A stretch of 64,000 nt of DNA from Marsupella aquatica. Lineage: Eukaryota; Marchantiophyta. This document shows, one piece after another, positions 47,401-58,416 of this stretch (positions within the stretch are counted from its first letter, which is position 1; each line of letters begins with the position of its first letter). The notes beneath the pieces are model-generated. The model worked only from the letters and a program-made list of their open reading frames with translations, was not told where the DNA came from and searched no databases. The stretch spans positions 15,934,001-15,998,000 of the forward strand of contig OZ316895.1 in assembly GCA_973895155.1 (NCBI GenBank), read 5' to 3'. The translations under genes were made by a program, and so were the position numbers.

Positions 47401-47902
47401 GGAGAGCGAGATTTCCTTTTTTTTTTTTACAGGATTGTACCAGAATTGTCAAAAACTTGCTGCTCTTTGTGGACTTGTTTTTATTGGATCCGGACTCTGA
47501 GATTGCCGAACAACATCTTTTCTGTTATTATTCTGACTTGTCCATGCCCAGAGGGATATCTAGTTTGATGATTTCGTCCTTTTTTGCCATGGGTGACAGG
47601 TACGGACACAGTTTGCAGCCCTGAATGCTCCATTAGTTGGGGACTCTATGTACATTCCAGCCACAATTGCTCGTCTGAAGTTTCCAGACGTCGACCCTCT
47701 GTTAGAGGCCCCCATCAATGACGATGAAGAATCTTGGGTAGGGAACGTTAAAGATAGAAGGGGCGCTGAGGTAATGGCGAGATGGGTCGCCATGCATGGC
47801 AAGGAGCCTGATTGTGGACTGGGACTGCAGGCATCTCATATATCATGGGAAGATGATAAAGTTTATACATATCAACCAGGACTCCCTTGGTGGAGGGCCT
47901 GA
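44442..47902 (+). CDS. RNA pseudouridine synthase 6, chloroplast type, nine exons
   Basis: Converts uridine to pseudouridine in RNA; RluA-type fold, probably in plastids. Exons 44442-44767, 45247-45375, 45577-45831, 45968-46049, 46208-46323, 46526-46580, 46738-46849, 47073-47242 and 47600-47902 join in phase to 515 residues. The first ~105 residues are Ser/Arg-rich and short of acidic residues, typical of a transit peptide. An S4-like RNA-binding part (about 126-165, PPRVEHMI to FGAIHY) precedes SLKGKTVREAQKTY, YVVLDKPAGVSVGG, and the catalytic motif HQIDTCTEGC with D297. Near the C-terminus are LLTGRTHQVRTQFAALNAPL and PGLPWWRA. The catalytic motif has Gln where many RluA enzymes have Arg, as I recall for plant PUS6. 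The start is the first ATG of exon 1. Intact and likely functional. Confidence 0.95.
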
Positions 47903-50327
47903 TTTACGTCACCACTGTGCTCTTGTGCTATTTTTTAGTGAGAGCAGTGGTTGGATTGTGTGTTATTCTACTGTGTTCCTGCAAGTCTCTTACGAATTAT
48001 CCTCCCAAGAATCTGTGGATGGAACTTTGTTTAGCCATTTACAGAAACTGAGTTCACCCGTCGTGCCCAAAGAAAGTGGACAACTGAGGACGAGATTCAA
48101 TGAAGAAGTACGTACTATATTGCAGGTTGATCATCCATGCAGAACCAAGGTACACCCATCCATCTAGAACAGACTGTTTCTCGACCGTCAGGTGCACCAA
48201 ACGCGCCCTCTGGCAAACAACAGTTCAACAAAAGAACTTCCGTGTGGCTGAGTAAACAAAGCTGGTCTGCACCCATTCGCCAGCTCCGTCCTTGCTCACC
48301 TGGGTAAAAAATGTGCAGATTTCATAGGCTCTGCCCTCCCTGGCCTACTACTACCCCACGATCGGCCTCCCTCTGCTCAATTGCCGGTGCTGCCGTCCTC
48401 CACCTCTCACTATCTGACTTTACATAAACATTTGTATATAATTTAATCTGCAGCATTGGATCAGGGATTTTGTTCCAGGTTGGCTTTACGTAACAGGAAC
48501 GGCACAACATGAGGAACGGCGTAACATGGTTTGGAGATTAGGGATCCTAGTTGACTTCAGAGCGGCCCTTTTATATCTTTATTTTTAAAGACTTTCAGAG
48601 GAGCCCTTGATTCTGTAACTAGCTATGTGTCATGGTTCAGAGGACAAGTTCTTACATCACCTATCCTCCTGGGTATTGGGGCTCCATTCAACCCCGGCAA
48701 CAATGTAGATATGTATCCATGTTATTGAGTGTTCTTGGGGTAACCATAGTTTGCAGCCCAACTGCGGGCAAAGACCAGTTAAGGTACTGTCCTGTACATT
48801 GAGAGCATGTTATGGGCAAGAACAGGAGCAATCAGCGAATGTAAGTGAAATCCTGGTTGAGTCAGCTGCAGGTGGACAGGCCAACCCCATTTTCCCACCT
48901 CCTAAGGCCCTGTGTGCTCTCCCCTTAATACACCACAGCTATGGAACTTCTTTTTGGAGACACCATATGCAATATCTGATTTCCCAATTGTGCTAAAGCC
49001 TCCATAAGGACCAATGACATTTCTTTTGGGACTTGTCTCAAACTCATGTTTCAACTAAACCTTGGAAAACCCCTTTCTCTCAGGAGAGTTTTTGTTTTGG
49101 CAGACCCATAGATTTTACTTTTGAGAGCAAACACATGCACTTAAAAATTTCCCATCCATGCTTCTTTTTTGCAAAACTTGGATGGATGGACCTGCAAAGC
49201 TTAGATGGACTTGCAAAGCTTAGATGGACTTGCTTAGAACATTTAAACTGACTCAGATAATATTGTTTACACTTTAGACTGAAATGTGACCTGTAAATGG
49301 TCTCATTACTGTTTGCAGCCGGTTTCAATTACATTACCAAACCGATATCCTTGGTAGCTTGATGACTTGATGACCTTGAACCTGAAAGATGTCAAGATTT
49401 CATGTCATTACTTATTTAGGATCACCATGACATTACTTACTTAGGATCAATAGCAATCCGCAATGGGTTTTTTTGGTTGGTGTAACAACGATGATCACTT
49501 TATGCAGTCCATGGGGATGGGCAGGGACAATGTCTCAGTTTATCCGGGCTTTGTTTCACTTTTTTGCACTTATGGAAGATTTTAGTCTGATTGATAAGTG
49601 CAATAAATTGACCAAATTGCAAGTATGAGTACTTTGCACTTATTGGAACTCCAATAAGTGCAATTATTTAGTGCACTTTGCATTTATCAGTACTCTGTGA
49701 CTGCAAGTAAGTGTGCAATACAAACACACAAGTTGCACTAATCTTTAACTGCAATTTCTAAGTAATATGTACTTTCTAAGAAAGAGCAATTATCAGTCTG
49801 CCTTCATAGAATATTATTTCTAAGCAATATGTAATTTCTAAGAAAGAGAAATTGAAGAAATTATTGCATCTTTCCAGTCTGCCTTCTTAAATAAGTAAAA
49901 ATCTCATGGAAATCAGTGCACTAATCAGGTATACAAGGAAAATACCAATTTACAAGTCAAGATTTTTGTTATAAAACAATTATGGCTTTACCTGTGGTAT
50001 TTCACTTATCAAGGTTGCACTTATTGAGGTACAAGGAAAAAAATCCATACTTAGATTTCTCGTGCAAAAGGTTGGCACGGCTATGGCACCAGTTGCTTCC
50101 AATGCTACCATATCCAGCCAGAGCATGCCAATCCCCCCTCCCCTGTATCCCGGGGCTTTCCCTCACTCTTTCGTCAATGATTAATCAACCAGTCCCAAAC
50201 AAATCGTTTCCTCCAACATTCTTCTTCTCACCTCACATTTCTTGTCTCCTGTAGCTCTCGATTCAATTGCAAAGAAGATTGATCGGTTGTGTGTGTTGAA
50301 TTCCGGCACTCACAGAATTCTGTAGCA
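47903..50327. other. Intergenic stretch downstream of the pseudouridine synthase
   Basis: The first ~300 bp are probably 3' UTR. From about 49560 to 50030 the sequence is AT-rich with scattered TGCACTTAT/ATAAGTGCA words. No gene, RNA gene or transposon domain is recognised. Confidence 0.45.
49634..49663. repeat. Perfect 14-bp-arm palindrome
   Basis: TTGCACTTATTGGA at 49634-49647 is exactly inverted at 49650-49663 with a two-base spacer. The arm word also occurs singly nearby at about 49570, 49600 and 50017. It could be the core of a small decayed element. Confidence 0.9.
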
Positions 50328-50738
50328 ATGGCTTGCACTACAGTCGCTGCGGTCATCAGCGTGGCCGCCCCGGTTGTAGCCCAGGTTGGAGAGTCGCAAG
50401 TTGTGTCCTGCCTGAGCACCATTGTCTTGGGTGCTGCTCCCAGAACCAGCTTTTTGTCCAAGTTTGTTGCCAACAAAAGCAAGGTTGTCATGAGGTACAA
50501 GGAATTGCTGTGTCTCGAATCGGAGGATACTGGAAGAATTGGCTTTGGTGAAGCTTTAGGATCGCGATGGTCAGACGGAGAGTCTAAGGAAGAGCTGCTA
50601 CCGTTTGAGGAGGAACTAGTGACACCGGTAAGATCACCGGTGCGGCGTGGAGTACTACTACCAGAGCTGTTGGTAGTGGGGAAGAAGAGGGAGATAGCTA
50701 GATTTGGAGGGATGAAGTTTGAGGTGGAGAAGTACTGA
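50328..50738 (+). CDS. Hypothetical ORF with transit-peptide-like N-terminus, running into copia gag
   Basis: 136 codons from ATG to stop. The N-terminal ~50 residues (MACTTVAAVISVAAPVVAQV and following, with SFLSKFVANKSKVVMR) are Ala/Val/Ser-rich and basic, like a chloroplast transit peptide. I do not recognise a mature protein after it. The last residues (MKFEVEKY) match the usual start of a copia gag, so the frame probably fuses a host exon or captured leader with the retroelement. A poor match to a tRNA primer site (ACCAGAGCTG, near 50660) lies inside the frame. Whether it is translated is unknown. Confidence 0.35.
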   Translation: MACTTVAAVISVAAPVVAQVGESQVVSCLSTIVLGAAPRTSFLSKFVANKSKVVMRYKELLCLESEDTGRIGFGEALGSRWSDGESKEELLPFEEELVTPVRSPVRRGVLLPELLVVGKKREIARFGGMKFEVEKY

Positions 50739-53215
50739 TTACTTGCTCTGGGAGAAGCAAGTGAAGGGTGTCCTTCAGGCCATGGGCTTAGCTCATTTGC
50801 TCTCTTCGCGAGAGCAGTATGATGGAGAGAGGAGATTTATGTGAGACAGTGGAGACAGGAGCAGGTGATTGCTGTCAATGCAGTGATGCTATATCTCAAG
50901 CCGCACATCATCAAGTAGCTGGATGATTATGGGGATTGCGCGTCACTGTTCAAGGCTCTAAGAGAGAAGTACTACCGGGAAGATGCCTCAGACCGGCTGT
51001 ACAAGAAGTCTCTCTTGATGAGCCTCAGGCTCAAGGAAGGGAGCAAGATGCAGGATCACCTGGATGAGTTTGATAGTCTAGCGGTAGATCTGTCAAACCT
51101 GGGAAAAGGAGTTGAAGATGAGGATAAGGCCTTGCTTCTGCTAAGCTCCTTACCGCCATCATATCAGGGCTTGAAACAGGTGCTCTTGTATAGAGATATG
51201 AAGTCCATTTTGTCTAATGAGGTGGTGAGTTCTTTACTATCTGATGATGCTCAAAAGAAGCTGGGTCAATCACAGACAGCATCTTCTTCTGGCACTCCGC
51301 TCAATGTGAACAGGGGAAGAGCATCACAGCGCACAAATGGGCAGATTAGATTTAGATCTACATCACGGGGGAGATCTAAATCTAGAGGGAAATCGCAAGA
51401 GAGGAAGCCTTTTGCATGTTGGAATTGTGGCAAGCCTGACCACATGAAAAGGGATTGTCGAGTAAAGATCCCTACTGCCTTTGCTAACGCGGCATCGAGC
51501 TCGCATGAGGTAGATTTACTCGATGATGATGACATATTTGTGATGTCAAGGTTATGCTCTCAACGTAGTGTCAAATCCAGGTACTGATGACTGGATTCTA
51601 GATAGTGCATCTACTTTTCACATTTGCTCTAGGAGAGATTGTTTCAATTCTTACACGGTTTCCAAGGGGTCAGTGTTGATGGGAAATGGAATCCCATGTC
51701 AAGTTGTTGGACTTGGATCTGTAAGATTTCAGATGTTTGATGGTGCTGTGAGAATGTTGAGGAATGTAAAACATATTCCCAGCATGATGAAAAATCTCAT
51801 TTCACTTGGAGTTTTAGAAGCAAATGACCATTAGTGGAGTTCTGCTAATGGTGTTCTTCAGGTTTCAACTAGTACTAAAGTTGTATTGAAGGGAAAAAGA
51901 CATAACAATCTATACGTTTTGGAGGGCAGAGTAGTCTGTGATGAAACCAATGTAACCTTATCTCATGAGGAGACGGCCCGGTTGTGGCACTTTTGTTTGG
52001 GCCACATGAGTGAAAAAGGTTTGGTTATTCTTCAGAAGAAAGGATTACTTTCTAATTTGCAATCTTGTAAGTTGGAATTTTGTGAGCACTGTGTGCTTGG
52101 GAAGCAACATAGGAAACCCTTCGGAATTGGAGCTCACACCAGCAAGGAGGTACTTGAGTATGTACATAGTGATGTGTGGGGTCCAGCCCCTACTCCCTCA
52201 CATTCTGGACGGTTATATTATGTCACGTTCATTGACGATTACTCAAGGTATGTGTGGATATACTTTCTACACAGTAAGTCTGATGTTTTTGCCACTTTTA
52301 AGGAGTGGAAAGCCCAAGTTGAGAATCAGACTGGTAATAAGGTGAGATATCTTCGATCGGATAATGGCAGTGAATACAGTTCCGGGGAATTTGGAACGTA
52401 TTGTAAGGAGTAGGGGATTACCCGCCATCTCACAACAAGTTATACTCCTCAACAGAATGGTGTTTGTGAGAGACTCAACCGAACACTATTGGACCGCTCG
52501 AGGAATATGTTGAGTCAATCATGTTTACCACATGAGTTTTGGGCTGAAGCTGTCAACACTGCAACTTATTTGGTAAATTTTTCTCCATCCAGTCCTATTG
52601 GATTCAAGACGCCATTTGAAATGAGGTACGGGCGTCCAGCAGATTACTCACATCTGAGGATTTTTGGATGTGATGCTTATGTGCTTATACCTTCCCAGCT
52701 TCGATCCAAGCTGGAGTCCAAGTCAAAGAAGTGCATTTTCTTTGGCTATCAGAAAGGTGTGAAGGGTTATAGGTGATGGGATCCAATAACCTGTAAACTA
52801 ATTGTCAGTCGAGATGTGTCCTTTAATGAATCCAGATCATCAAAGGAGGGGGAGAGTTCTCAAGACTCCCATACTGACAAAGGGAAATCTCCCATCCCAG
52901 ACCGGGTTGAGGGGGAGATTAGTCATGATGTTGTTCATGACAGGAGAGATGGAGAAGCTTCAGGCTTGGAGCTGGTTCTTGTGATGGAACAAGAGGAGCA
53001 GATTGTTGCTGGGGTACCTCAAATTCAACCAGCAGCAGCAGCAGATCAGCCTGAGTCATCTACTAGAAGAACTTCCAGTCGTTCTACTCACTCATATGAA
53101 ACAATCATGAAAAAACGTCTTTTTTTGAAACTTCTCACAAAACTCAAAACTCAACACCGCCGCGTAGTCCACGAAGCTATGAGTCCAATACTGAAAGCCA
53201 AAATCAAAATCAAAA
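50712..53215 (+). pseudogene. Ty1-copia gag-pol remnant, truncated before reverse transcriptase
   Basis: Gag begins near 50712 (MKFEVEKY, then in shifted frames WEKQVKGVLQAMGLA and KPHIIK), continues at 51015-51587 with LKEGSKMQDHLDEF and LLSSLPPSYQG, and ends in a zinc knuckle CWNCGKPDHMKRDC. Protease: DDWILDSASTFHIC. Pre-integrase: LWHFCLGHMSEKGL. Integrase at 52070-52660: FCEHCVLGKQHRKPF, HSDVWGPAP, YVTFIDDYSRYVWIYF, LRSDNGSEY, TPQQNGVCERLNRTLL. After the linker GRPADYSHLRIFGCDAYVL the frame runs to about 53215 and stops. There is no reverse transcriptase or RNase H. In-frame stops occur near 51834, 52412 and 52775. No LTRs were found at its ends. Confidence 0.92.
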
Positions 53216-53930
53216 TTTGACGGAAAAGTTATTCAAATTTCGGTCGGGGTGGGTAAAACCTTGGGAAACTCCCCCGTTTTGACCACCCCGGAGAATAACC
53301 AAAATACCCAGTACAACCCGTCTTTGAAATCGCGATGTGATCGGTGCGCCACGTAGCTAACTCCAGTGGCAACGTCCTCACCAAAAATGAACCAAAAAAG
53401 TTACCATTCGGCGGATGGAATCTTTGTCGGACGGTCAAAAAACAACTCTCTGTTTTTTGGGAATATTCCCGCATAGTTTGACAGGTCTCACAGGGGGCCG
53501 TTCCCCCTGTCGGAGCGATTAAAACGGAGGGCGGCAGGTCTTGTTTCCAAGTAAAACAAGAAAGAGGGAAAAAAGGTTTAAAATGGGCCCTAAAGGGAGT
53601 CCATAGCCCCTTATGAGCCAAAAATACCCCATATGGGCCGGGGGTACAAAGGGCGTAACACCGGGGGAGAATACGGGCGGCCGCGTACGGGGAAAAAATG
53701 AAGAGGGAGGGGCGACGGGCGAAAGGTCCCGTTCACGAGCGGAAAGGCAAGGCTGGCTGGGCTCAGCGGGACTATAGAGGGGCGGGGCGCCGTGGTAAAA
53801 GAGGAGGACCGGGCCGAGGGAACCGCCGCACGGCAAGGCAGGAAAAAAGGGCGGGACACACAAAAAATCAGTCTAAAGTAACCTTTAAAAGCAAAGCTGA
53901 TTTAACCACCAATAAGGCCGTGTAATAAAC
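53216..53930. other. Compositionally anomalous GC- and homopolymer-rich block
   Basis: Starting just after the copia truncation, the sequence becomes rich in G-, C- and A-runs (CCCCCGTTTT, GGGGGAGAATACGGG, a GCGGCCGC site near 53680). It contains ACAGGGGG/CCCCCTGT arms near 53488-53508. Long frames on both strands (53698-53925 plus, 53611-53863 minus) are compositional artefacts with no domains. It could be foreign DNA, vector, or a low-quality assembly join. Confidence 0.5.
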
Positions 53931-53944
53931 CTAAATGCCGCTTA

Positions 53945-54601
53945 GCTAGAGAAAGTGAAGTGCACTGACATGAAAAGTTGCCGAATTGAGTCGACGCCGT
54001 CTACAAGCTCAGCAGAGTCAAAAATTTCCGTCGTGTCGCCTTCACTCCGCGTCAAGTGCCATTCTCGGGCTCAGAACGACCGCCTTGCCGCGATCAAACC
54101 GTTCAGCCATAGCACTTCGCGTTTCTTCCACCAAGTCGGACGTCACGAAGAGAAACCCGGTTCAAATGAGAACAAGCTCCATAGCTTGTGAAAAAATCTG
54201 AACGCCTCTGTCACTCGTCACGTCACACTCGATAACAACTCGGCAGCAACTCAGCTACCGAAACGATCAGCACGCTTCAACCTTCAACTTGAGCTATAAT
54301 GTGCGATCCCCTGATCACCGCAAAGCTCACACCGGTGAAAAATGCAAACTCTGGTCTCTCCCGTGAAATACTGTCGAACACGAATAAACCCTGAACGACG
54401 CTAACTTCAATTCCTCCGCACCACGGATACCAATCAGCGAGTTCTAACCACTGTTAGAAAGCCCTCTCACTAACCTATCCGCTCAGCCACACACATTCGA
54501 GTTTCATGCGATGAAACTCTGAATGTGCCACCGACAATGAACGCTGGAAAAACCTGTCACGAAAAAACCTCGTCACCTCCCAGACATGCTCTGATACCAC
54601 T
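53945..54601 (-). mobile_element. 5' leader of a minus-oriented LTR retroelement with primer binding site
   Basis: On the minus strand, TGGTATCAGAGC (54599-54588), complementary to the 3' end of initiator tRNA-Met as in plant copia elements, follows the LTR at 54602-54942. The next ~640 bp look like an untranslated leader without a recognised gag. The element is cut off on the left by the anomalous GC-rich block. Confidence 0.75.
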
Positions 54602-54942
54602 TGAGCATAGAGGACATTCGTAACGGCAAGCCCATGAACCATCCAACGCACAATAGTCGACACAGAGAGATACGTGGTTCACCTCCACATGAGGCTACGT
54701 CCACGGGAACACACAAGAGCTTTACTGCACTCTAGGCCGACCGGCCATACCAAGCATCCACAGCACAAGCTCTCCCTATCTCTCAACTAGCTCCGTAACA
54801 ATGAGCCTAAGTTCCACCAGGGTCTAGCATCAGCCCTGGCTATATACACAACAGCACTACGGCTAACAATAGCTAAGTCCTAACCCGAGTCAGCCTAACT
54901 GTAATTAGCTCATGAGTCACAAGACTAGAGCAATATCTAACA
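54602..54942 (-). mobile_element. LTR, same family as the solo LTR at 17211-17553
   Basis: From TGAGCATAG to ATCTAACA (plus strand). It shares a continuous, nearly identical segment with the solo LTR, for example CTGCACTCTAGGCCGACCGG and TCTCTCAACTAGCTCCGTAA. The halves toward the minus-strand start have diverged. No partner LTR exists in the window on the internal side. Confidence 0.85.
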
Positions 54943-55646
54943 GACTTTGCACCCTGGGAGTGGATGCGATGAATCTGGAGACATGTATGTGTTGTTGTGG
55001 GGCACTTACTTTAGCTTGATGGCCATTCAGATTGTCCAGGATTTTCCCTATTCTTTTGTCAGGGTGAATCTAGCATTCTTGAATGTACATCCGCCACACT
55101 TGTCATGCAGCCTCCTCTCTAAAACTGATTTGTGGATGGGCAGAGATATCCATCCAAGCTTCACCAGGTGAAATTAACTGGGAAAAGAGGTTTTCTCTTC
55201 AATTGAAGGGTCAAGATGTTGTTCGTTAAATTATGTGAGAAGAACTGGGTCTTGTAGTATGAATCTAGTCCTACACAATTGCAAAGGGACCAAACCTTTG
55301 AGAGCACCAAGAGTTGTTTGCCTTCCTGTGCAAGTTCCTGTGCTAAGCAGACTATGCTTTCCTGGGCTACCATAGGGTAAGTGGACACACTTGGGCTACC
55401 ACAAGGTAAGTGGACACAGTACCTAATATTTGTTTACCAGGGATTTGATTGGATGAGGAGATACTTGCTTGAGTCCAGGGACCATGATAGGATGGTGAAA
55501 CACCACCAAATATTTCAAGAGTACCCTACACCACGGTAGACCCTTTGGATTTGAACCTTTCTACTCTCATGGCAGACTACCATAGTGCAAATAATGCACC
55601 ATGATTGAATGTCTAAGAATTCCCTGACCAAGCTCCCACTTGGCAG
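54943..55646. other. Non-genic stretch between LTR and MITE
   Basis: No gene or domain recognised. A short phrase (AAGTGGACACA) is duplicated near 55379 and 55408. Confidence 0.4.
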
Positions 55647-55942
55647 CTCGGGGGTTTCACTTCCACAAAAATGGCATATCACGTGCGACGAAGGATAGGG
55701 TCATTTTATTGGTTGTAAGGGAAGACTTAAGAATTTTTGTAGAAGAACAATAGGGTCTTTTAAATTCAATTTTGAGACTTATAAGAACACTAGGGCCTTT
55801 TTAATCCAATTTTTGGAATATTCCAAGAATATTCCAACTTTATAGGGGTTAAAAAATAATATTTTTTCTTACATTTTAGGGGGTCCAAGGCCTAAAAACG
55901 TCACAGGTGATGGGGAGGTCCCCATGTAGTGAGACCCCCGAG
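55647..55942. mobile_element. 296-bp MITE, same family as the one in the Helitron
   Basis: Ends CTCGGGGGTTTCACT (left) and AGTGAGACCCCCGAG (right) are imperfect inverted repeats. A perfect 8-bp target duplication CTTGGCAG flanks it (55639-55646 and 55943-55950). It shares the subterminal word CACGTGCGACG and the terminal CTCGGGGG with the 10006-10250 copy. It has no coding capacity. Confidence 0.93.
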
Positions 55943-55974
55943 CTTGGCAGACCTGGTGAAGTTTACTTGCTGTG

Positions 55975-56718
55975 GACATCAATTAGGGACTTCGACTGTG
56001 AGTGATGGCCATTGCACCGCCTGCCAAGGACACATGGAGACCATTGACCCCATGTTCTACGATTGTTCTAGGTTGCAATCTCGTTAGACTCATCTTGAAA
56101 TCATTGCTATTGGCACCAATCTGAACAAGGCTGTTGGATGTTCCTTCTTTGGTAAGATTGACATTGCTATTAGGTCCCAAAAGAGCAAGCCTGGCTTCCT
56201 TCTTCTCATCCATGAGATGCTTAGCACCATCTGGGTTGAGCGACGACAATGCATGTATTATGCTACCTCGACCAGGCTTCCATTGCACGTCATCCTCAAC
56301 GTTGCTGCTGATCAAGTTCATGCTACCCTTTTGCGGACTCATAGTGTGCATAAGGCTAGACAATTACATCAGACCCTTCTTGAACTCATTGAATTGACTG
56401 CTGAGGCTTCTTCGAACACTAGTCACACATAGCTTAGGTCTTTAGTGTTAGAGCCCTGTTCATTCTAGTGTTGAGGCCCCCCTTTGCCTACGGGCAGTGC
56501 CTTGTTTGTCTGTTGTGTAGTTAGGTTTTTTGTGTTTTCTCCCCCCTTGGCCCTTCTTTTGGAGGTGACCTTGTGTACTGTTGGGGTGGTTCTTGGCATT
56601 TTGTCACCTTTTGAGGTGTGGGTGGCCCCTATGTGGCTTGATGTCTGCCTCGCTGGTCTTCGCTGCGGTGGCTTTTCTAATAAACACGTATTTCAACAAC
56701 AATAAAATAAAAAAACAA
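55975..56718 (+). pseudogene. LINE ORF2 3' remnant with A-rich tail
   Basis: A broken frame reads GHCTACQGHMETIDPMFYDC, then KSKPGFLLLIHEMLSTIWVE and a following RRQ. This matches the zinc-binding segment and iW-eR motif found at the C-terminus of plant LINE reverse transcriptases. It then runs to a 3' UTR ending in AATAAAATAAAAAAAC at about 56703-56718. The upstream polymerase region is missing, as in typical 5'-truncated LINEs. Stops interrupt the frame. Confidence 0.65.
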
Positions 56719-56734
56719 TAGCGTCTGTTTCATA

Positions 56735-57320
56735 AACTAGCTAATCTAATGAGTATAGGGCAAAATAGAGTTTATGAATAACTTAAAAACAGTGTATCTT
56801 TAGAACATGCCAGCTTCAATTGGCTAGGGGATTTGCCTGGAACTGAGAGGTCTCAAGTTCAATCCCCCTTCCCCACACTTCAATCCACCCTCCACACACT
56901 TGGGTGAGGATGGTATATGTGTGTGGGTGGGATGGGTTTTGTGGGTAGTGGATTGGAGTTCTAAATAACTGCTCCCCCTGGTTGTCCACTTTGTGGCCCT
57001 GATTTAATCCTCTCTCCTTCCTTGTGCAGGTCCCTGTCAGATCCATTGGGGCTCACCCTGGTCTGGGTTCCCTACAGAAAAAGTGTCGGATTGGGGTGGG
57101 GGGAGTCTAATTGTATTTACTCCCCATTTCCGTTCAAGACAAAGAACATGCCGTCGGATTGGGGTGGGGGGAGTCTAATTGTATTTACTCCCCATTTCCG
57201 TTCAAGACAAAGAACATGCCAGCGATATATATGGCTTGCTAAGCTAATGAGAGTATAGGGTAAAATAGAGTTTATTACGAAGAAGTTAAAATAAGGTCAC
57301 TTAGAACAGGGGCCAGCTAT
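56735..57320. repeat. ~85-bp direct repeats bracketing an inserted or duplicated segment upstream of PEX4
   Basis: CTAATGAGTATAGGGCAAAATAGAGTTTAT-type sequence at 56745-56810 recurs at 57243-57318. Both copies continue through an ACTTAAAA- or AGTTAAAA-like part to TTAGAACA and GCCAGCT. Between them, 56815-56870 has tRNA-like promoter words (TTGGCTAGGGGATTTGCC as A box, GTCTCAAGTTCAATCCC as B box), so a tRNA-derived SINE is possible. An exact 68-bp tandem duplication occupies 57085-57152 and 57153-57220. Confidence 0.7.
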
Positions 57321-57477
57321 ATATATGGCGCTTTCCGGCTCGTACTGCTCAGACGAAGAGAGAGCATATGATCGTTTCTCTAACTCACTTTCTTTCTCTG
57401 TGCGTGAGTCCTCCCTCACACACGACGATCCTCCTGCTTCCGATTGAGGCCGAAAGCGGTCGGCAATTTTCATCACG
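57310..57477 (+). promoter_or_regulatory. Probable PEX4 core promoter and first 5'-UTR exon
   Basis: A TATA-like CTATATATATGG lies at about 57315-57326. It is followed by a pyrimidine-rich, ATG-poor stretch ending at 57477 before GTACGT, a strong donor. The matching acceptor could be TTTTTCAG at 58687-58694, ten bases before the PEX4 start codon. The leader intron would be about 1.2 kb. Transcript data are needed to confirm. Confidence 0.4.
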
Positions 57478-57618
57478 GTACGTTGCCGATTATTATTCTT
57501 CTCCCGCGTCTGCGCTCCCCCTCCATCCTCCATCCGATCCTGGCACCCACCTTACTGGTTTGTGGTGTTGTGATCGCTCCATAATTTACGATTAAATTCG
57601 TTCCGAGACCTAGTGCTG

Positions 57619-57621
<3 letters not shown>

Positions 57622-57668
<47 letters not shown>
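57622..57668. repeat. (GA)n microsatellite
   Basis: About 23 GA units with a single interruption, in the probable PEX4 leader intron. Confidence 0.95.
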
Positions 57669-58416
57669 CACGGAACGAGTCGAAGATTGAGAATATCTTA
57701 CTCAAAATTTCGCACGCAGAGGAATGTTCCTGGATTGTCGGTTCCTGCAATCTAGTCTATGAGCAGGGAAATTGTCACGGATTATGCGAGCTCGGGGTGG
57801 AACAAAGACTGGAGGATCACCCAACCGAATCTCCACTAGTACGTCTTCTACATTTCATGTATATTTCTGGGTTCCTGCAAATGTGTCACTGGCTGTGTCT
57901 AATCGGTCACCTACGTCTTGATCTTGTCTCTGGTGTAGCGATACTACGATCGACATAGGCTGCTTTTTGTCCTTCTCTGCAGAGTATATCTATAGATGTG
58001 TTGTCTATCATGGTGAATGACATAGAATTACGAAGGGAGAATTGACCATCATAATATCCATACGGTAGAGGGATCTCCCTTAGTAGGCGTTTGGTTGCAA
58101 GAATAGTCTGCGGTGTTTTTGCCGTGTCGTCCAGTGGTCGGACCAATTTCTGCTGCCGCTCGTCGGCCTGTCCCTTCTAGATTGATTTGGGCCAATCTAC
58201 ATCCTCTACGTTCTGGTGCTTAATATTTTTGGAACAGTTTTCTGTTGCCCGATTTCCCTGTCCACATATAAAACTGAAATGTCACCCCTGCCAATGTGTT
58301 TAAGGTAAGCTGTCAGGGATCTAAGATATGACGGAGCACTGAATGTGATGCAGGGATTCACATCACACAGACTGAACTTTTGTCACTAGTAACTTTTGCG
58401 TCTCCACATGTGGCAG

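Noticed and set aside
46873-47624. Open frames at 46873-47082 and 47376-47624 within the pseudouridine synthase gene
   Set aside because: They lie mostly in introns of a well-supported gene model and lack homology.
53611-53925. Overlapping open frames on both strands with Arg/Gly- or Pro-rich translations
   Set aside because: Explained by the extreme GC and homopolymer composition; no domain and no splice or start context.
57622-57668. (GA)n tract considered as a GAGA-type regulatory element of PEX4
   Set aside because: It is a plain microsatellite in a presumed intron; no evidence separates it from slippage.
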